A DNA stretch of 64,000 bases from an uncultured Pirellula sp. (lineage in GTDB: Bacteria > Planctomycetota > Planctomycetia > Pirellulales > Pirellulaceae), in NCBI GenBank assembly GCA_903892355.1, contig CAITIE010000059.1:59258-123257 (forward strand), given 5' to 3'. The position numbers and the translations under genes are program-made. This document shows, piece after piece, positions 1 through 9,021 of the stretch; the first letter of the stretch is position 1; the number at the start of each line of letters is the position of its first letter. A model generated the notes under the pieces. That model was not told the DNA's origin. It made no database searches and saw only the letters and a list, made by a program, of their open reading frames with translations.

Positions 1-306
1 CTCGTGGGACGCATCACGAGTTGGCTGGATGGATTGAAGCTCAAGCCACCGGTGGATGAATCGACGGAGTCGATCTCCATGGGGTCCGATGCAACTGCTG
101 CAAGCCGTGCTGGGGCTTCTGGTCCCAAGCCGATCGATTCGAGTCGGCCTTTGCCGGGCACTCAATCGGGTCCGACTTCGCAATCGTCGAGTTCCGGATC
201 ATCGGATACCAATGACGATGACGAAAACTCCGACGATTATCGATATATGTCCAAAGCAGAACGAAAACGATTGCGTCGTCAACAAAATGATCGCGGTGCC
301 GCGTAA
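1..306 (+). CDS. 3' end of an unrecognised protein (partial)
   Basis: The frame is open from the first base of the window (Leu-Val-Gly-Arg-Ile...) to a TAA at 304-306, so this is probably the C-terminal part of a gene that starts upstream. A GTG at base 4 could be an internal codon. About 100 residues are visible: a short start (ITSWLDGLKLKPPVDE), a long Ser/Gly/Thr/Asp-rich disordered stretch, then a very basic tail (KAERKRLRRQQ). No domain is recognisable. The low-complexity linker and basic tail suggest a disordered C-terminus that may bind nucleic acid or membrane, which is inference only. Confidence 0.5.
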   Translation, partial: LVGRITSWLDGLKLKPPVDESTESISMGSDATAASRAGASGPKPIDSSRPLPGTQSGPTSQSSSSGSSDTNDDDENSDDYRYMSKAERKRLRRQQNDRGAA

Positions 307-372
307 TTGGAATCGCGAAACTTCTCGCAATCCGCCTTTTCTTGGTTGTGCGGATGACCTATAGTTGACTTC

Positions 373-540
373 AGTGCGAGTTGGAAATGATTCGCACTCT
401 TGCCTCCGGTCGTTTTTCCGGCTGAGGGACCATAATTATGCGTTGGCCCAAATCACTACGGCGAGTGCAGTAGCACGCTTGATTTGCGTCAGTCTCGCAG
501 CGGCTCCGTGTCGTGCCGCAAACGGTCGGAGGATTTTTTG
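373..540 (+). ncRNA. candidate structured non-coding RNA
   Basis: This gene-free stretch folds well by eye. A 7-bp hairpin (AGTGCGA 373-379 with TCGCACT 392-398) is followed by a 13-bp long-range stem (403-415 with 520-532, two G-U pairs) that encloses about 104 nt. Inside are CAAATCA/TGATTTG pairing and a GCGAGTGC/GCACGC hairpin. The closing stem runs straight into ATTTTTTG, the layout of an intrinsic terminator. No protein ORF here looks real. I cannot match it to 6S RNA, tmRNA, SRP RNA or RNase P; the boundaries and strand are inferred from the T-run. Confidence 0.35.
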
Positions 541-549
541 AATCATCAG

Positions 550-589
550 AGAGCCATGGGTTGCACGTGCGACCCATGGCTCTTTTTTT
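550..589 (+). terminator. rho-independent terminator
   Basis: A perfect 12-bp stem (AGAGCCATGGGT 550-561 with ACCCATGGCTCT 572-583) with a 10-nt loop is followed by seven T residues. It lies just downstream of the candidate ncRNA and about 110 bp before the next gene, so it separates that gene from upstream transcription. Confidence 0.8.
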
Positions 590-691
590 CTTTGGAATGG
601 TTTACTATAAAACGAGCTCAGTTCACTAGAACGTGTCACCCACTATTGCCTTATCTCAGGAAAGGCGCAGCGAGTTAACTCGCTCAAACCC

Positions 692-2128
692 ATGGCTTCT
701 ACTGACGAGAAACTTCTCCAAGCCTGGCAATCGCACCAACGCGGCCAAGTCGAAGCGGCAAAACAGGTGTACAACAGCGTTTTGCAACGCGAACCCAATC
801 ACCCGAATGCATGGTGTTATTTGGGGATCGCGCTGCATGACCAGCGCTGCTATGCCGAGGCCGTCAAGGCGTACCAAAGAGCGATCTCGCTGCAACCCCG
901 TTTCCCGATCGCACTCAACAACATGGGGAACTCGTTGCGGTATTTAGGCAAGGTCACCGAGGCGGACGCCGCGTTCCAGAAAGCGATCGATCAGCAACCG
1001 GGGTACTTCAACGCCTTTCGGAACCGAGGTACCCTGCATGCATGGACCGGCAGAATCGATCTGGCATTCCAGTACTACTACGAGGCGATGAAAATCCAGC
1101 CGGACGATGCGGAACTCCACCGTAACCTCGGCGTGATCCATCTGCTCCAAGGAAACTTTCCGGAGGGATGGCGAGAATATCGATACCGTTGGAATTGCAA
1201 GGAAGCGATCCAAACGAACTACGCGCAACCGAAGTGGACTGGTCAAGATGTCCGAGGCAAAACCGTGCTCCTGTACAGCGAACAAGGGCTCGGTGACACC
1301 ATCCACTTCGTTCGGTTTGCCAAAGTGATGAAGTCGCTCGGCGCAAAGACCATTTTGCATATGCAACCGCAGTTGCTCGCGCTGCTCCAAGGCTGCGAAG
1401 GGATCGACTCGATCGTGCCAAACACATGGAAGGTAGAGCAGCCGTTCGATTACCATTGCTCGTTGATCGATGTCGCGGATGTACTCAATACAACGACAGA
1501 GAATATCCCGAGCGAAGTTCCATACCTTCGGATCGGTGGAAACCTGGTTGGTTATTGGCGCAACCAATTGAATCGGATTCTTCCGCCCAGCAAATACCGC
1601 ATCGGCCTGGTCTGGCAAGGGAACCCGGACCATCAAGCCGATATGTTCCGTTCGTTCGCACTGAAGGAATTGGAACCCCTCGCCGATTTGGATGACATTC
1701 AATTGATCAGTTTGCAGTTTGGGAAAGGGAGCGAGCAAGTGCGGGATTGGACGGGCAAGCGTCCCATTTACTCGCTCCCGAACGACTTGGATCAATCCAG
1801 CGGAGCATTTATGGATACCGCTGCCATCCTAAATCACTTGGATTGGGTCGTTACCAGCGATACCTCGATGGCACACCTTGCGGGAGCCTTGGGACGCCCT
1901 ACCATGTTGATTCTCGGTTTCACTCCGGATTGGCGATGGCTTCTCGATCGGGACGATAGCCCATGGTATCCCTCGATGAAACTCTTCCGGCAACGAGAGA
2001 TCGGAGTATGGGGACCCACCGTACACGCGGTCCGCGATACCATCGGACGAGCCATTGCAGGCCAGAGCGCACACGCCTCCGTTGGATCTGAGGATGTGTC
2101 GCAACCACAAAAGGCATCTCTCTCATGA
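692..2128 (+). CDS. TPR protein with glycosyltransferase-9-like domain
   Basis: A protein of 478 residues. Residues about 5-180 form consecutive TPR units with the usual A/G/Y/P spacing (NHPNAWCYLGIALHDQ, RFPIALNNMGNSLRYLGK). Residues about 190-455 resemble a heptosyltransferase/GT9 fold: a GLGDTIHFVRF loop near the start of the first Rossmann half, and IGLVWQGNP plus VTSDTSMAHLAGALGRPT in the second, the usual nucleotide-sugar-binding surroundings. This TPR-GT9 arrangement is common in planctomycetes and cyanobacteria; the acceptor is unknown. The ATG start lacks a clear Shine-Dalgarno. Its stop overlaps the next start as ATGA, implying translational coupling to the dihydrouridine synthase, although no functional link is obvious. 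Confidence 0.9.
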   Translation: MASTDEKLLQAWQSHQRGQVEAAKQVYNSVLQREPNHPNAWCYLGIALHDQRCYAEAVKAYQRAISLQPRFPIALNNMGNSLRYLGKVTEADAAFQKAIDQQPGYFNAFRNRGTLHAWTGRIDLAFQYYYEAMKIQPDDAELHRNLGVIHLLQGNFPEGWREYRYRWNCKEAIQTNYAQPKWTGQDVRGKTVLLYSEQGLGDTIHFVRFAKVMKSLGAKTILHMQPQLLALLQGCEGIDSIVPNTWKVEQPFDYHCSLIDVADVLNTTTENIPSEVPYLRIGGNLVGYWRNQLNRILPPSKYRIGLVWQGNPDHQADMFRSFALKELEPLADLDDIQLISLQFGKGSEQVRDWTGKRPIYSLPNDLDQSSGAFMDTAAILNHLDWVVTSDTSMAHLAGALGRPTMLILGFTPDWRWLLDRDDSPWYPSMKLFRQREIGVWGPTVHAVRDTIGRAIAGQSAHASVGSEDVSQPQKASLS

Positions 2129-3189
2129 TCCCGGGAATTAAACCACTCAAGATTGGAAACGTGGAGATCGGGTTTCCGGTTGTCCAAGCTGCCCTCAGCG
2201 GATATAGCGATTGGGCGATGCGGATGATCGCGCGTCGCATGGGTGCGTCGTATTCTCTCTGCGAAGTGATGCTCGACCAATTTTTGGTGAGTCTCAAGGA
2301 TCGAAAAAAGACACAGCACTTTCTGTACAACACGCCTGAAGAGCATCCGGTTGCTGGTCAGTTGATGGGAGCCGAACCGGAACAGTTTGCGCTCGGAGCT
2401 CAGAAACTAGTCGAAGCCGGATTTGCGGTCATCGATATCAATTTCGGTTGCCCGGTGCGCAAGGTCCTCGGTCGTTGTCGCGGTGGGTTTCATCTGAGCC
2501 AGCCTGCGGTGGCGTTGGAGATTGTCCAACAAACCCGAGACAAGGTTCCTGCGCACATTCCTGTAACGATCAAGATGCGGCGTGGGCTCGACGATACGGC
2601 CGAGAGCCGCGATAACTTTTATGAGATCCTCGACGGTGCTTTTGCGTACGGCATCGATGCCATCACCGTCCACGGACGCACGGTCCAACAACGCTACATC
2701 GGACCGAGCCGATGGTCGTTCCTCAAAGAAGTGAAGGACTACGTCGGACCCGACAAGACGATCCTAGGGAGCGGTGATTTATTCTCCGCCGATGATTGCT
2801 TGCGAATGATGCAAGAGACCGGCGTGGATGGAGTCACCGTAGCACGAGGCTGTATCGGGAACCCGTGGGTCTTTGAACAGGCCCGCAAGATATTCGATGG
2901 CGAGCCGCTCCCGCCGCCACCGAGCGTCCATCAGCAACGCGAAGTGATGCTCGAGCATTTTCGACTCGCCGAAGAACTGTATGGGCCCGAGCGAGCTGGC
3001 GTTCCGATGCGCAAGTTCGGGATCAAGTACGCCGCGTCGCACCCTCAAGGGCAAATCGTTCGAGACGATTTCGTCCGTGTGAAGGACTTCGATGCGTGGC
3101 GAGCGGTGCTTGACCGCTGGTATTCCGACGATGCACCCGGCGTGTACCCAAGCCGATCGCTCTACGAACAAGAGCAAGAATGCGGATGA
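2125..3189 (+). CDS. dus: tRNA-dihydrouridine synthase
   Basis: A 354-residue TIM-barrel flavoenzyme of the Dus family, which reduces uridine in tRNA D-loops using FMN and NADPH. Seen in the sequence: an N-terminal substrate-loop region (AALSGYSDWAMR), the catalytic-cysteine motif DINFGCPVRKV (Cys109), the KMRRGLDD strand, the FMN-phosphate region ITVHGRTVQQ, and GSGDLF followed by VARGCIGNPWVF, all in Dus order. The segment after the cysteine reads LGRCRGG where many relatives have a K-x-GaG loop. The length is normal. It starts inside the stop of the upstream gene (ATGA). I cannot say which Dus subclass (A, B or C) it belongs to. Confidence 0.93.
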   Translation: MIPGIKPLKIGNVEIGFPVVQAALSGYSDWAMRMIARRMGASYSLCEVMLDQFLVSLKDRKKTQHFLYNTPEEHPVAGQLMGAEPEQFALGAQKLVEAGFAVIDINFGCPVRKVLGRCRGGFHLSQPAVALEIVQQTRDKVPAHIPVTIKMRRGLDDTAESRDNFYEILDGAFAYGIDAITVHGRTVQQRYIGPSRWSFLKEVKDYVGPDKTILGSGDLFSADDCLRMMQETGVDGVTVARGCIGNPWVFEQARKIFDGEPLPPPPSVHQQREVMLEHFRLAEELYGPERAGVPMRKFGIKYAASHPQGQIVRDDFVRVKDFDAWRAVLDRWYSDDAPGVYPSRSLYEQEQECG

Positions 3190-3535
3190 ACTCGTCAGCC
3201 CACCGGATTTCACTCGCCAAAGCATGGCGTGGGGAGGGAACCAGCGACGCTCCCGGCGACCAGCAATCGATCGCCAGGGTCTTTCATGCGCCGCCTGGTG
3301 GGGTTGGAGCGTCGAGGATCTTTTTGGTGATCGCACGCGATACCGCGGCACAGGCGAACATGGACACGATTTTCCTTAACGACAACGCTCTCACTTGGTG
3401 TAAACTAGAGACGCCAAACCGCTGGGATATTACCGAATCGATCCTACCCACGAATCGCCTGAAAGTCGTGTTGGGAGATGTGGGCGAAACCCAGGGGTTG
3501 GCCAACGGAGCATCCACCCAATTTGGTTTTAACGT
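3190..3535. other. intergenic region without a supported gene
   Basis: About 346 bp between the dus gene and the DUF1080 lipoprotein gene. The plus frame is open through it, but the translation overlaps both neighbours, has no domain and no start signal, so I treat it as non-coding. It presumably holds the promoter of the lipoprotein gene; no clear -35/-10 pair stands out. Confidence 0.5.
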
Positions 3536-4990
3536 ATGGCTAGAAATCTTAGAACGCTGATTCGTGCATGTGGTTGGAGCATCGTCGCCCCAGTCACTCT
3601 TGTTTCCCTAGTATCCTTTGCAGGGTGTGATTCACCAAAGGCAAAAGGACCTGCGGTGACTTCTTCGTCGACGAACTCGACGGCATCCGGTGAACCGCGA
3701 TTCGCTACCAATCCCGAATCCCCAGCGGAAGCCGGAATCGCTCAGGAACGCAGTCCCGAAAAGCTAAAGGCCGAAAAGATACAAGATGGAGCGAAGCCCA
3801 GCGAAGCCGCAGCCAAGCCAGTCGCGGCGCAGGAAAAGCCGAAGGAAGTCGCATTGGATGCGTCGGTCCTCGTCGATGAATTGCTCGTAGCCCGCCTATC
3901 GCCCGAGGAGTTGGATCAAGGTTGGATACGGTTGTTCGATGGGCAATCGATGATCGGATGGAAGAACACCGGCAGCGCCGATTGGGCGGTCAAGGATGGG
4001 GAGTTGGTTGCGAACATTGGTGAGCCAGGTCTCTTGGTGACCCAAGTCCGCTTCTCCGACTACGAGATCGAACTGGAGTACTTCGCTTCGGAGCAGACCA
4101 ACAGCGGCGTCTTTTTGAGAACGCCGGAGAAACCGACCGATCCCGCCAAGGATTGCTACGAACTCAACATCGCCCCCACGGACAATCCGTTTCCGACAGG
4201 TTCCTTAGTCGCTCGTGCCAAGGTGGATGAATCGATCGATGAACCGAATGCAGGGGAGTGGAATACCCTACACGCGTTGGTCGATCAGAACCGCATCCAA
4301 GCGTGGGTGAATGGCCAGCAGTCGGTCGATTACACCGATGATACGGGACTGACGTCGGGGCGAATTGGATTGCAATTCCGGGAAGGTCCCATTCGATTCC
4401 GCAACATCCGAATCCGTCCGATCGGGTATTCCTTGATCCCGAACGCAAAGCCTTCGGATTGGAACGAGCCCAAGGGGATGATCGAAGCGAAATTTACGGA
4501 AACAGGAACCATTCAATTGAAAGGCGGTCGCGGGCATTTGGAGTTGTTGCAACCCCACGCGAATGTCTGCATCCAAGCCACTGCGCTGACACTGGTCGAA
4601 AACGTCAACTCGGGAATCTTCTTCCGGTGTATACCTGGTGAAGACATGAATGGATATGAATGCCAGATCCACCATGGATTCAAAGAAGATCGCCGTCGAG
4701 CGGTCGACGCGGGGTCGGGTTCGATTTTCCGCCGTCAGAATGCCAAGGCGGTTCTTAGCGATGAGGGACGCCCGGCGCACCTCACGATCGTCGCCGATGG
4801 CCCGGTCATCGCGACATGGGTAGAGGGCATCCAAGTCGTCCAGTGGGAGGATACTCGCAAACCGGACGACAATCCGCGCAAAGGATTACGGACCGCTGCA
4901 GGAACGATCATGTTGCAAGGTCACGATCCCACCACCGAGATCGAGTTCACACGGTTGCTCTTAAGCCCGATTCTAGATACCAACGAATAG
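3536..4990 (+). CDS. lipoprotein with two DUF1080 (3-keto-disaccharide hydrolase) domains
   Basis: A 484-residue protein with an N-terminal lipoprotein signal (hydrophobic stretch ending FAGC at about residue 30), then a Ser/Ala/Lys/Pro-rich linker to about residue 110. Residues about 120-300 form a first DUF1080 jelly-roll (GWIRLFDGQSMIGWK, TNSGVFLRTPEKP, EWNTLHALVDQNRIQAWVNG, IGLQFREGPIRFRNIRIRP). Residues about 320-480 form a second copy (NSGIFFRCIPGEDMNGYECQ, GTIMLQGHDPTTEIEF). DUF1080 proteins are abundant in planctomycetes; some hydrolyse 3-keto-glycosides and others probably only bind glycans. The double domain and lipid anchor fit a periplasmic glycan-processing or glycan-binding role, but the substrate is not deducible. 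Confidence 0.88.
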   Translation: MARNLRTLIRACGWSIVAPVTLVSLVSFAGCDSPKAKGPAVTSSSTNSTASGEPRFATNPESPAEAGIAQERSPEKLKAEKIQDGAKPSEAAAKPVAAQEKPKEVALDASVLVDELLVARLSPEELDQGWIRLFDGQSMIGWKNTGSADWAVKDGELVANIGEPGLLVTQVRFSDYEIELEYFASEQTNSGVFLRTPEKPTDPAKDCYELNIAPTDNPFPTGSLVARAKVDESIDEPNAGEWNTLHALVDQNRIQAWVNGQQSVDYTDDTGLTSGRIGLQFREGPIRFRNIRIRPIGYSLIPNAKPSDWNEPKGMIEAKFTETGTIQLKGGRGHLELLQPHANVCIQATALTLVENVNSGIFFRCIPGEDMNGYECQIHHGFKEDRRRAVDAGSGSIFRRQNAKAVLSDEGRPAHLTIVADGPVIATWVEGIQVVQWEDTRKPDDNPRKGLRTAAGTIMLQGHDPTTEIEFTRLLLSPILDTNE

Positions 4991-5036
4991 CGAATTGCAA
5001 GACGAGGGATTTCTCCCGAGTTCGTACTCAGTAGTT

Positions 5037-5450
5037 CGTACTCAGTCCGCGAAGCGGACGATACTCGTCATCGTACTCGTACTCGCTGCTCCTCGGTTGA
5101 TTCGATGATGCGAAGTACTATCCTCACGATCGGGCTGTTCGTAGTTTGATTCGGCATCCGCGGCCTTCCGCTGGGTTTATCCCAGTGGGGGTAACAACTG
5201 ACGGCTACTATCACGCGCCAATTTTCCTCCTATCTCTTTTCCATCGCGTTGGGGCGGAGCCCCAACGAGGTACGTTTATGGGGGGCGGGAGGTGGTAGCT
5301 GCCAGTCGTGGCTCCACTGGCCCAAGGCCAATGGAGGCCGAACATTGCGATGACGAAGAAATCGAAGGAACATTCGCGAGGACGATAACAACCGTCGAGT
5401 ACGAGCACCGCTGCGCTGAGCACGAGTACGGTGGAAAACCCTATGAGCCG
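5037..5450. repeat. dispersed intergenic repeat, copy 1
   Basis: The left arm is CGTACTCAGTCCGC at 5037, then GTACTCGTACTCGCTGCTCC and TCACGATCGGG at 5123. The right arm, about 5388-5440, contains CCGTCGAGTACGAG and GAGCACGAGTACGG. The same order of blocks occurs at 13209-13415, and the right arm reappears inverted near 38130. Arms built from GTACTCG/CGAGTAC are mutually complementary, so the whole element can fold. This fills most of the 518-bp gap after the DUF1080 gene; small ORFs here on the minus strand are made of repeat sequence and are not supported as genes. Confidence 0.7.
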
Positions 5451-5508
5451 CAATGCGTGAGCATCGGTTGATGCTCGAGCTAACCCGCAATTGCAAGTAG
5501 CTCACCCA

Positions 5509-6105
5509 TCATTCGTCCGCGGACCATGGCGCGATGGGGCTGCCATCCGGACCTTTGGGTTTCGCGGGATTGCTTCCGCGAAGGCTTGCGACGTAGGCCG
5601 ATAGCATGATGATGTCGTTCTTATTGGGGATTCGAGTCGACCACGCTGGCATTGCACCACCTGCGACCCCTTCGTTGATCACTTTGGTGATGTCGCTGAT
5701 CGTTTTGATGTGTTTGTAGTTCTCATCGCAGAGATTCGGCCCGATCACTCCCGCTCCTTCGGCGCCGTGGCACGATACACAATTGGTCTTGAATATCGCC
5801 TTGCCCACTTCCGTCCACTTTGCATCGTCTTTGAATTTCATCAACGTGGCCGCGTCGGCGGTTAATGGTGGCAGGTCCGCGTACTTCTTGCGTTGGTTCT
5901 CGTCCATTGCCACTTGGTACTGTTCCTGAAGCGATCGACCGGTGGCTCCGACGTGAAAGTAGAGGAGATAAAATGGCGAGACGACGACCGTGATCACGAA
6001 TAGCCATTTCCACCAACCCGGCAGTGGGTTGTCGTATTCGCGGATGCCATCGTAGGCATGTCCGAGTGGGACATTGGTCGGATTAGGATCAGTGGTAGAA
6101 CTCAT
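5509..6105 (-). CDS. ccoP: cbb3-type cytochrome oxidase subunit III (monoheme CcoP)
   Basis: A 198-residue protein with the CcoP N-terminal domain (DGIREYDNPLPGWWKWLF) running into one transmembrane helix (about 33-52), then a periplasmic cytochrome c domain with CVSCH at 109-113 and a distal axial Met in GGAMPAWSTR. It would pass electrons from the donor cytochrome to the CcoO heme. Classical CcoP has two c-type hemes; this one has a single CxxCH and is correspondingly short. Its start overlaps the ccoQ stop by 4 bp (ATGA). It is the last gene of the ccoNO-ccoQ-ccoP operon. Confidence 0.92.
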   Translation of the reverse strand: MSSTTDPNPTNVPLGHAYDGIREYDNPLPGWWKWLFVITVVVSPFYLLYFHVGATGRSLQEQYQVAMDENQRKKYADLPPLTADAATLMKFKDDAKWTEVGKAIFKTNCVSCHGAEGAGVIGPNLCDENYKHIKTISDITKVINEGVAGGAMPAWSTRIPNKNDIIMLSAYVASLRGSNPAKPKGPDGSPIAPWSADE

Positions 6106-6320
6106 CGTGTATTTCTCCCAGCGGTTGTGGGTTGGCTGCTTAGGCTTGGTTTCGGATCGACGACATCATCGGTCAGCGGAATCGATCCGTATTTGTGAGT
6201 TGTTTCTTTTCGCAAGGACATTGCCCAAGCAACGATGGCGATGAAGCAGACGGCAAAGATGATGAGGGCGACTTCGTCGAAGAACGAATAGTCCAGCCAG
6301 GAAACCACATCTTTTAACAT
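6102..6320 (-). CDS. ccoQ: cbb3-type oxidase small subunit (CcoQ/FixQ-like)
   Basis: A 72-residue protein with one transmembrane helix (about 15-33, VALIIFAVCFIAIVAWAM) and a polar cytoplasmic tail, the size and layout of CcoQ, which stabilises the assembled oxidase. Identification relies on position between ccoNO and ccoP more than on sequence, since the family is poorly conserved. About 118 bp separate it from the end of ccoNO, while it overlaps ccoP by 4 bp. Confidence 0.85.
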   Translation of the reverse strand: MLKDVVSWLDYSFFDEVALIIFAVCFIAIVAWAMSLRKETTHKYGSIPLTDDVVDPKPSLSSQPTTAGRNTR

Positions 6321-6438
6321 CGAACCACTTTCAAACCGTTGTCTTGGACACGTTGATTTTAGTTGTCACGTCGGGCGGCATGGTGAGAACTTTCCACGAT
6401 TACCTGCGTTGACGACTCCTCAGGCCTATTGGGAAAAC

Positions 6439-8793
6439 CTATTGGGATCCTGCTTGTTCGTCACCAGCAATAATCCCTGCCATCGCCTCGGGGGTGGCCG
6501 GAGCGGGTGCTTCGGTCGCGCCTGGGGTGATCGGTGCGGCTGGCTCTTCGGTTTTGAACAGGTCCGTGCCGACTCGTTGGAGGTATGCAATCAACGCAAT
6601 TGCTGTCGAGTCTTTGGTGAGGTGTCCGTTGTACTCGACCGGGCCACCTTGGGTGACGATTTCCGCAGCCACTTTTTCAGCTTGCTTTCTGGCGACTTCC
6701 GCCGAGTCTTTCGGATCGAACGCGTATGTGGCTCCAAGGAATTGGGCTGCACGTACTCGTTTCTCGATTTCGTTGTAGTTCAATTTCTCCTCGAGCAAGT
6801 GCCTATAGCTAGGCATGACTGAGCCTTCGGAAATGTAGCTTGGGTTTTCGAAGTGTCGCCAATGCCACAAGCCGCTTTGCTGGGTGATTCCGATCCGGGC
6901 CAAATCTGGACCAATGCGGCGAGATCCCCATTGGAAAGGATGGTCGTACACCGATTCCCCTGCCTTGCTGAACTCACCATACATCAACTTCTCGGCGACC
7001 ATCGGCCGAATCATCTGCGAATGGCAGTTGTAGCAGCCTTCGGAGACATAGATATCGCGACCTGCTAGTTCGAGCGGTGTGTAAGGCTTCACCGTGGAGA
7101 TGGTCGGGATGTTGCTTCGGATCAAGAACATCGGTACCAACTCGAGGGCACTGGCCAGCAGCACTGCGAGTGCGGTGAAGATCGTGAAGCGAACAGGAAG
7201 TCGCTCCCATCGACGGTGCCAATCCATATGCGTCACCGTGTCGAGCTTGGTCGCTAGCTCCAGGACTGGTGTACCGGCCAGGCTGCTCTTTGGAATCGAT
7301 GGATCGACGTAGGCTTTGGGAAGTCGCGGCGCCGAGTAAACAGGAACGTCGTACTTGGCTGGTCGCGACATCCAGGTCATCACCGCATTGAATGCGAGCA
7401 TCAGAACACCGACCACGTAGAGCGATCCGGCACCGACTCGCGTCCACCAGAATGGAACGATCTGCTGAACCGTTTCCAGAAAGTTGTACATCAAATCGCC
7501 ATTCGGTTTCAGAGCCCGCCACATGAGGCCTTGGGTGATCCCTGCCGCATAGATTGGGATGATGTAGAGAAGGATAGCGATGGTACCGATCCAGAAGTGC
7601 CATTCGGCCAACTTGGTGCTCCAGAGCTTTGTCTGGTACAACCGTGGGAGCAGCCAGTAAATCATTCCAAAGGTCATGAAACCATTCCAGCCCAAAGCAC
7701 CTGAGTGAACGTGGGCGATGGTCCAGTCCGTGTAGTGGGATAGAGCATTCACGCTCTTGATCGAGAGCATTGGGCCCTCAAAGGTCGCCATTCCGTAGAA
7801 TGTGATCCCTACAACGAAGAACTTCAGCACTGGATCAGTAGTGACTTTGTGCCAAGCCCCCCTCAAGGTCAGCAGGCCGTTGATCATCCCACCCCACGAT
7901 GGCATCCACAGCATCACGCTAAAGAGCATCCCGAAGGTGCTGGCCCATTCTGGCAATGCCGTATAGTGAAGATGGTGTGGGCCCGCCCAAATGTAGATGA
8001 AGACCAACGACCAAAAGTGAATGATGCTGAGTTTGTAGCTGAAGACCGGACGATCGGCTGCTTTTGGAAGGAAGTAATACATCAGTCCGAGGAACGGGGT
8101 GGTCAAAAAGAATGCGACCGCGTTGTGGCCATACCACCACTGCATCAATGCGTCCTGAACCCCAGCGTAGACCGAGTAACTCTTGCCCCAGCCGGTGGGT
8201 ACCACCAAATTATTGAACACGTGCAGGATCGTGACGGTGACGATGGTCGCGATGTAGAACCAAAGGGCAACGTACAAGTGGCGTTCGCGACGGGTCAGCA
8301 ACGTCATCATGAAGTTCACGCCAAAGAACAGCAGCCACACCACGGCGATGGCCAAATCGATCGGCCATTCCAATTCCGCGTACTCTTTGCTTTGTGTGAT
8401 CCCCAGCGGGAGCGTTACCGCCGCCGCCACGATGATCGCTTGCCAGCCCCAAAAATGGAGACGCCCCAACGTCCAACTCCACATGCTGCACTTGCAAAGA
8501 CGCTGGGTGCTGTAGTAGACCGCGGCAAAGATTGCATTGCCGGCAAAAGCAAAAATGGCCGCATTGGTATGCAGTGGTCGCAACCGAGCGAACGAAAGCA
8601 TCGCCCCGATGTCGCTTCGGAACATGTCCGAAATCGATGGCATGACCAAAAGCACCGCCACCAAAACGCCAACGGAGGTACCGACGATCCCCCAAAAGAT
8701 GGTAGCGGTCACGAAAAGTCGAACAATCGCATCGTCGTAGCTAAATTGTTCCAATGCTTCCGATTCGGAGGCAGTCAAAGAGGTCTGCGACAT
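6439..8793 (-). CDS. ccoNO: fused cbb3-type cytochrome oxidase subunits I and II (CcoN-CcoO)
   Basis: A fused protein of about 784 residues. The N-terminal part (to about 500) is the 12-helix CcoN catalytic subunit: heme ligand His75 in RPLHTNAAIF, the CuB/cross-link region WWYGHNAVAFF, the His pair in GPHHLHYT, and HVHSGALGWNG carrying the paired heme ligands. The C-terminal part is CcoO: one membrane anchor followed by the monoheme motif CYNCHSQMIRP (CxxCH at 587-591) and WGSRRIGPDLARIG. It reduces O2 to water with high affinity in the inner membrane. The fusion is known from other bacteria. The ATG at 8793 (MSQTSL) is preferred; ATG 8832 and TTG 8877 lie upstream in frame but add residues unlike CcoN. 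Confidence 0.93.
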   Translation of the reverse strand: MSQTSLTASESEALEQFSYDDAIVRLFVTATIFWGIVGTSVGVLVAVLLVMPSISDMFRSDIGAMLSFARLRPLHTNAAIFAFAGNAIFAAVYYSTQRLCKCSMWSWTLGRLHFWGWQAIIVAAAVTLPLGITQSKEYAELEWPIDLAIAVVWLLFFGVNFMMTLLTRRERHLYVALWFYIATIVTVTILHVFNNLVVPTGWGKSYSVYAGVQDALMQWWYGHNAVAFFLTTPFLGLMYYFLPKAADRPVFSYKLSIIHFWSLVFIYIWAGPHHLHYTALPEWASTFGMLFSVMLWMPSWGGMINGLLTLRGAWHKVTTDPVLKFFVVGITFYGMATFEGPMLSIKSVNALSHYTDWTIAHVHSGALGWNGFMTFGMIYWLLPRLYQTKLWSTKLAEWHFWIGTIAILLYIIPIYAAGITQGLMWRALKPNGDLMYNFLETVQQIVPFWWTRVGAGSLYVVGVLMLAFNAVMTWMSRPAKYDVPVYSAPRLPKAYVDPSIPKSSLAGTPVLELATKLDTVTHMDWHRRWERLPVRFTIFTALAVLLASALELVPMFLIRSNIPTISTVKPYTPLELAGRDIYVSEGCYNCHSQMIRPMVAEKLMYGEFSKAGESVYDHPFQWGSRRIGPDLARIGITQQSGLWHWRHFENPSYISEGSVMPSYRHLLEEKLNYNEIEKRVRAAQFLGATYAFDPKDSAEVARKQAEKVAAEIVTQGGPVEYNGHLTKDSTAIALIAYLQRVGTDLFKTEEPAAPITPGATEAPAPATPEAMAGIIAGDEQAGSQ

Positions 8794-9021
8794 GACGGAT
8801 AACTTGCGATCAAAAGACGTGGTGGGGAACATCGCTTTCCAACCCCGATTGCCAGAGAGGTTGCAAGCTCGTATCAATGGAAAGCCCGATTGTAGCTTTC
8901 AAATCGACTATTGTTCATGTCGAATGAAGCCATTGCCGCGAGAATCGTCCGCGACAGATTGAAGCAACTCCCTGAGTTTTCGCTAGTTTTGTAGCGAAAA
9001 ATGAGCGTTGCAGAGGAAGTC

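Noticed and set aside
3180..3560. 126-codon plus-strand frame between dus and the DUF1080 gene
   Set aside because: It overlaps both neighbours, has no ribosome-binding site, signal or domain, and looks like readable intergenic DNA.
5211..5505. Minus-strand frames with a hydrophobic start (VLVLSAAVLVLDG) in the repeat at 5.0-5.5 kb
   Set aside because: The apparent signal sequence comes from the GTACTCG repeat arms; the same pseudo-peptide would recur in other repeat copies.
7849..8802. 317-codon plus-strand frame opposite ccoNO
   Set aside because: It is the antisense shadow of a strongly conserved oxidase gene; composition (His/Gln/Arg-rich) is typical of reverse-strand frames.
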